A DNA stretch of 64,000 nucleotides from Streptomyces maremycinicus (lineage in GTDB: Bacteria; Actinomycetota; Actinomycetes; Streptomycetales; Streptomycetaceae). The position numbers were made by a program, and so were the translations under genes. Of the stretch, positions 63,443 through 64,000 are shown piece after piece. Within the stretch, counting starts at the first letter, position 1; each line of letters starts with the position of its first letter. The stretch lies in NCBI RefSeq assembly GCF_001184025.1, contig NZ_BBYG01000026.1, forward strand, positions 1 to 64,000, read 5' to 3'. Under the pieces are notes generated by a model. It did no database searches. It saw nothing but the letters and a program-made list of their open reading frames with translations, and had not been told where the DNA came from.

Positions 63443-64000
63443 CCGCGTTCTTCACCGAGGGTCAGAGCGACCCGACCGTACAGCCGGTACCCGCCTCCGT
63501 CGTGGAGAAGGTCGACGCCGCCGACACCACCCTGCACAACCCCCAACGGGCCGTGATCGCCCTCGGCTCCAACCTCGGCAACCGTCTGGAGACCCTCCAG
63601 GGCGCCATCGACGCCCTGGAGGACACCCCCGGCGTCCGGGTCAAGGCCGTCTCCCCGGTGTACGAGACGGAGCCGTGGGGCGTCGAGCCCGGCAGCCAGC
63701 CCTCGTACTTCAACGCGGTGGTGGTGCTGAAGACGACCCTCCCGCCGTCCTCCCTGCTGGAGCGGGCGCACGCGGTCGAGGAGGCCTTCCACCGGGTGCG
63801 GGAGGAGCGCTGGGGCGCGCGCACCCTCGACGTCGACATCGTCGCGTACGCCGATGTCGTCGACGACGACCCGCAGCTCACCCTCCCCCACCCCCGCGCC
63901 CACGAACGCGCCTTCGTCCTCGCCCCGTGGCACGACGTGGAGCCCGAGGCCCAGCTGCCCGGCCGCGGCACGGTCGCCGGTCTGCTGGACGCCGTGACCC
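63439..64000 (+). CDS. folK: 2-amino-4-hydroxy-6-hydroxymethyldihydropteridine pyrophosphokinase (cut by window edge)
   Basis: At least 187 residues, continuing beyond the right edge. Transfers pyrophosphate from ATP to hydroxymethyl-dihydropterin, the step before FolP. Markers: AVIALGSNLGNRLETLQGAI, VSPVYETEPWG, and the diagnostic WGARTLDVDIVAY followed by LPHPRAHERAFVLAPW. The first 35 residues precede the usual start of the enzyme and appear to be an extension. ATG 63439 overlaps the folB stop by 4 bp (ATGA). Confidence 0.95.
   Translation, partial: MTAFFTEGQSDPTVQPVPASVVEKVDAADTTLHNPQRAVIALGSNLGNRLETLQGAIDALEDTPGVRVKAVSPVYETEPWGVEPGSQPSYFNAVVVLKTTLPPSSLLERAHAVEEAFHRVREERWGARTLDVDIVAYADVVDDDPQLTLPHPRAHERAFVLAPWHDVEPEAQLPGRGTVAGLLDAVT

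Overview
This is a high-GC (about 70%) actinobacterial chromosome segment, almost certainly from Streptomyces. Coding frames are strongly GC-biased at codon position 3, and GTG/TTG starts and leaderless starts are frequent. The gene order matches what I remember of the S. coelicolor core chromosome around SCO3334-SCO3401: attenuated auxiliary trpS, proC, ilvD, radA-disA, mutY, sigE-cseA-cseB-cseC, clpC, lsr2, coaX-nadC-nadB-panC, a second nuoD, mprF-like and folP-folB-folK. No prophage, insertion sequence, CRISPR array or secondary-metabolite cluster is visible. This is core chromosome with several regulatory set-pieces and GC-rich minisatellites between genes.

Layout. 1-408: leftward leader/promoter region of an rRNA operon whose 16S gene would lie outside the window. 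409-1608: trp leader peptide, attenuator and trpS. 1.5-6.1 kb: AraC/DJ-1 regulator divergent from a cysteine hydrolase, proC, and a two-gene ABC exporter with a palindrome at its transcription start. 6.1-10.9 kb: SulP transporter, methyltransferase, membrane protein, an 800-bp GC-rich repeat tract and a small SH3 protein. 11-15.2 kb: transmembrane Ser/Thr kinase with a PQQ-type sensor, and ilvD. 15.4-26.4 kb: TetR plus TIM-barrel epimerase, Ppx/GppA phosphatase, a cysteine-rich DUF3109-like protein, a sigma-like/zinc-finger/BACON membrane protein, radA, disA (c-di-AMP synthase) and mutY. 26.6-30.4 kb: the cell-envelope stress system sigE-cseABC. 30.5-34.8 kb: efflux pump and TetR repressor with three operator copies, a secreted M23 peptidase and a secreted acid phosphatase. 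34.8-39 kb: clpC with a SigR-type promoter and ClgR box, a prim-pol-like protein and lsr2. 39-47 kb: acetyltransferase, BlaI-type regulator, two small unknowns, then the cofactor operon DUF2520-panC-nadB-nadC-coaX. 47-53.8 kb: aldolase, ArsR-type regulator, NarL-type two-component system, and a MidA-like methyltransferase facing nuoD2. 53.8-61.2 kb: two PH-domain membrane proteins, a coiled-coil membrane protein, an esterase and an MprF-like aminoacyl-phospholipid synthase. 61.3-64 kb: folate genes folP, an NTF2-like gene, folB and folK (cut by the right edge).

How parts work together. SigE and CseABC form a sensory circuit for cell-wall damage. A promoter with ECF-type spacing (GAACC-N16-CGTC) precedes the mprF-like gene about 32 kb away, which would link membrane-charge modification to that circuit. 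DisA may link DNA repair (RadA next to it) to c-di-AMP signalling. The pan/nad/coaX operon serves CoA and NAD supply. MidA next to nuoD2 suggests a local modification enzyme and substrate pair. All functional statements rest on motifs read by eye; no database search was possible.
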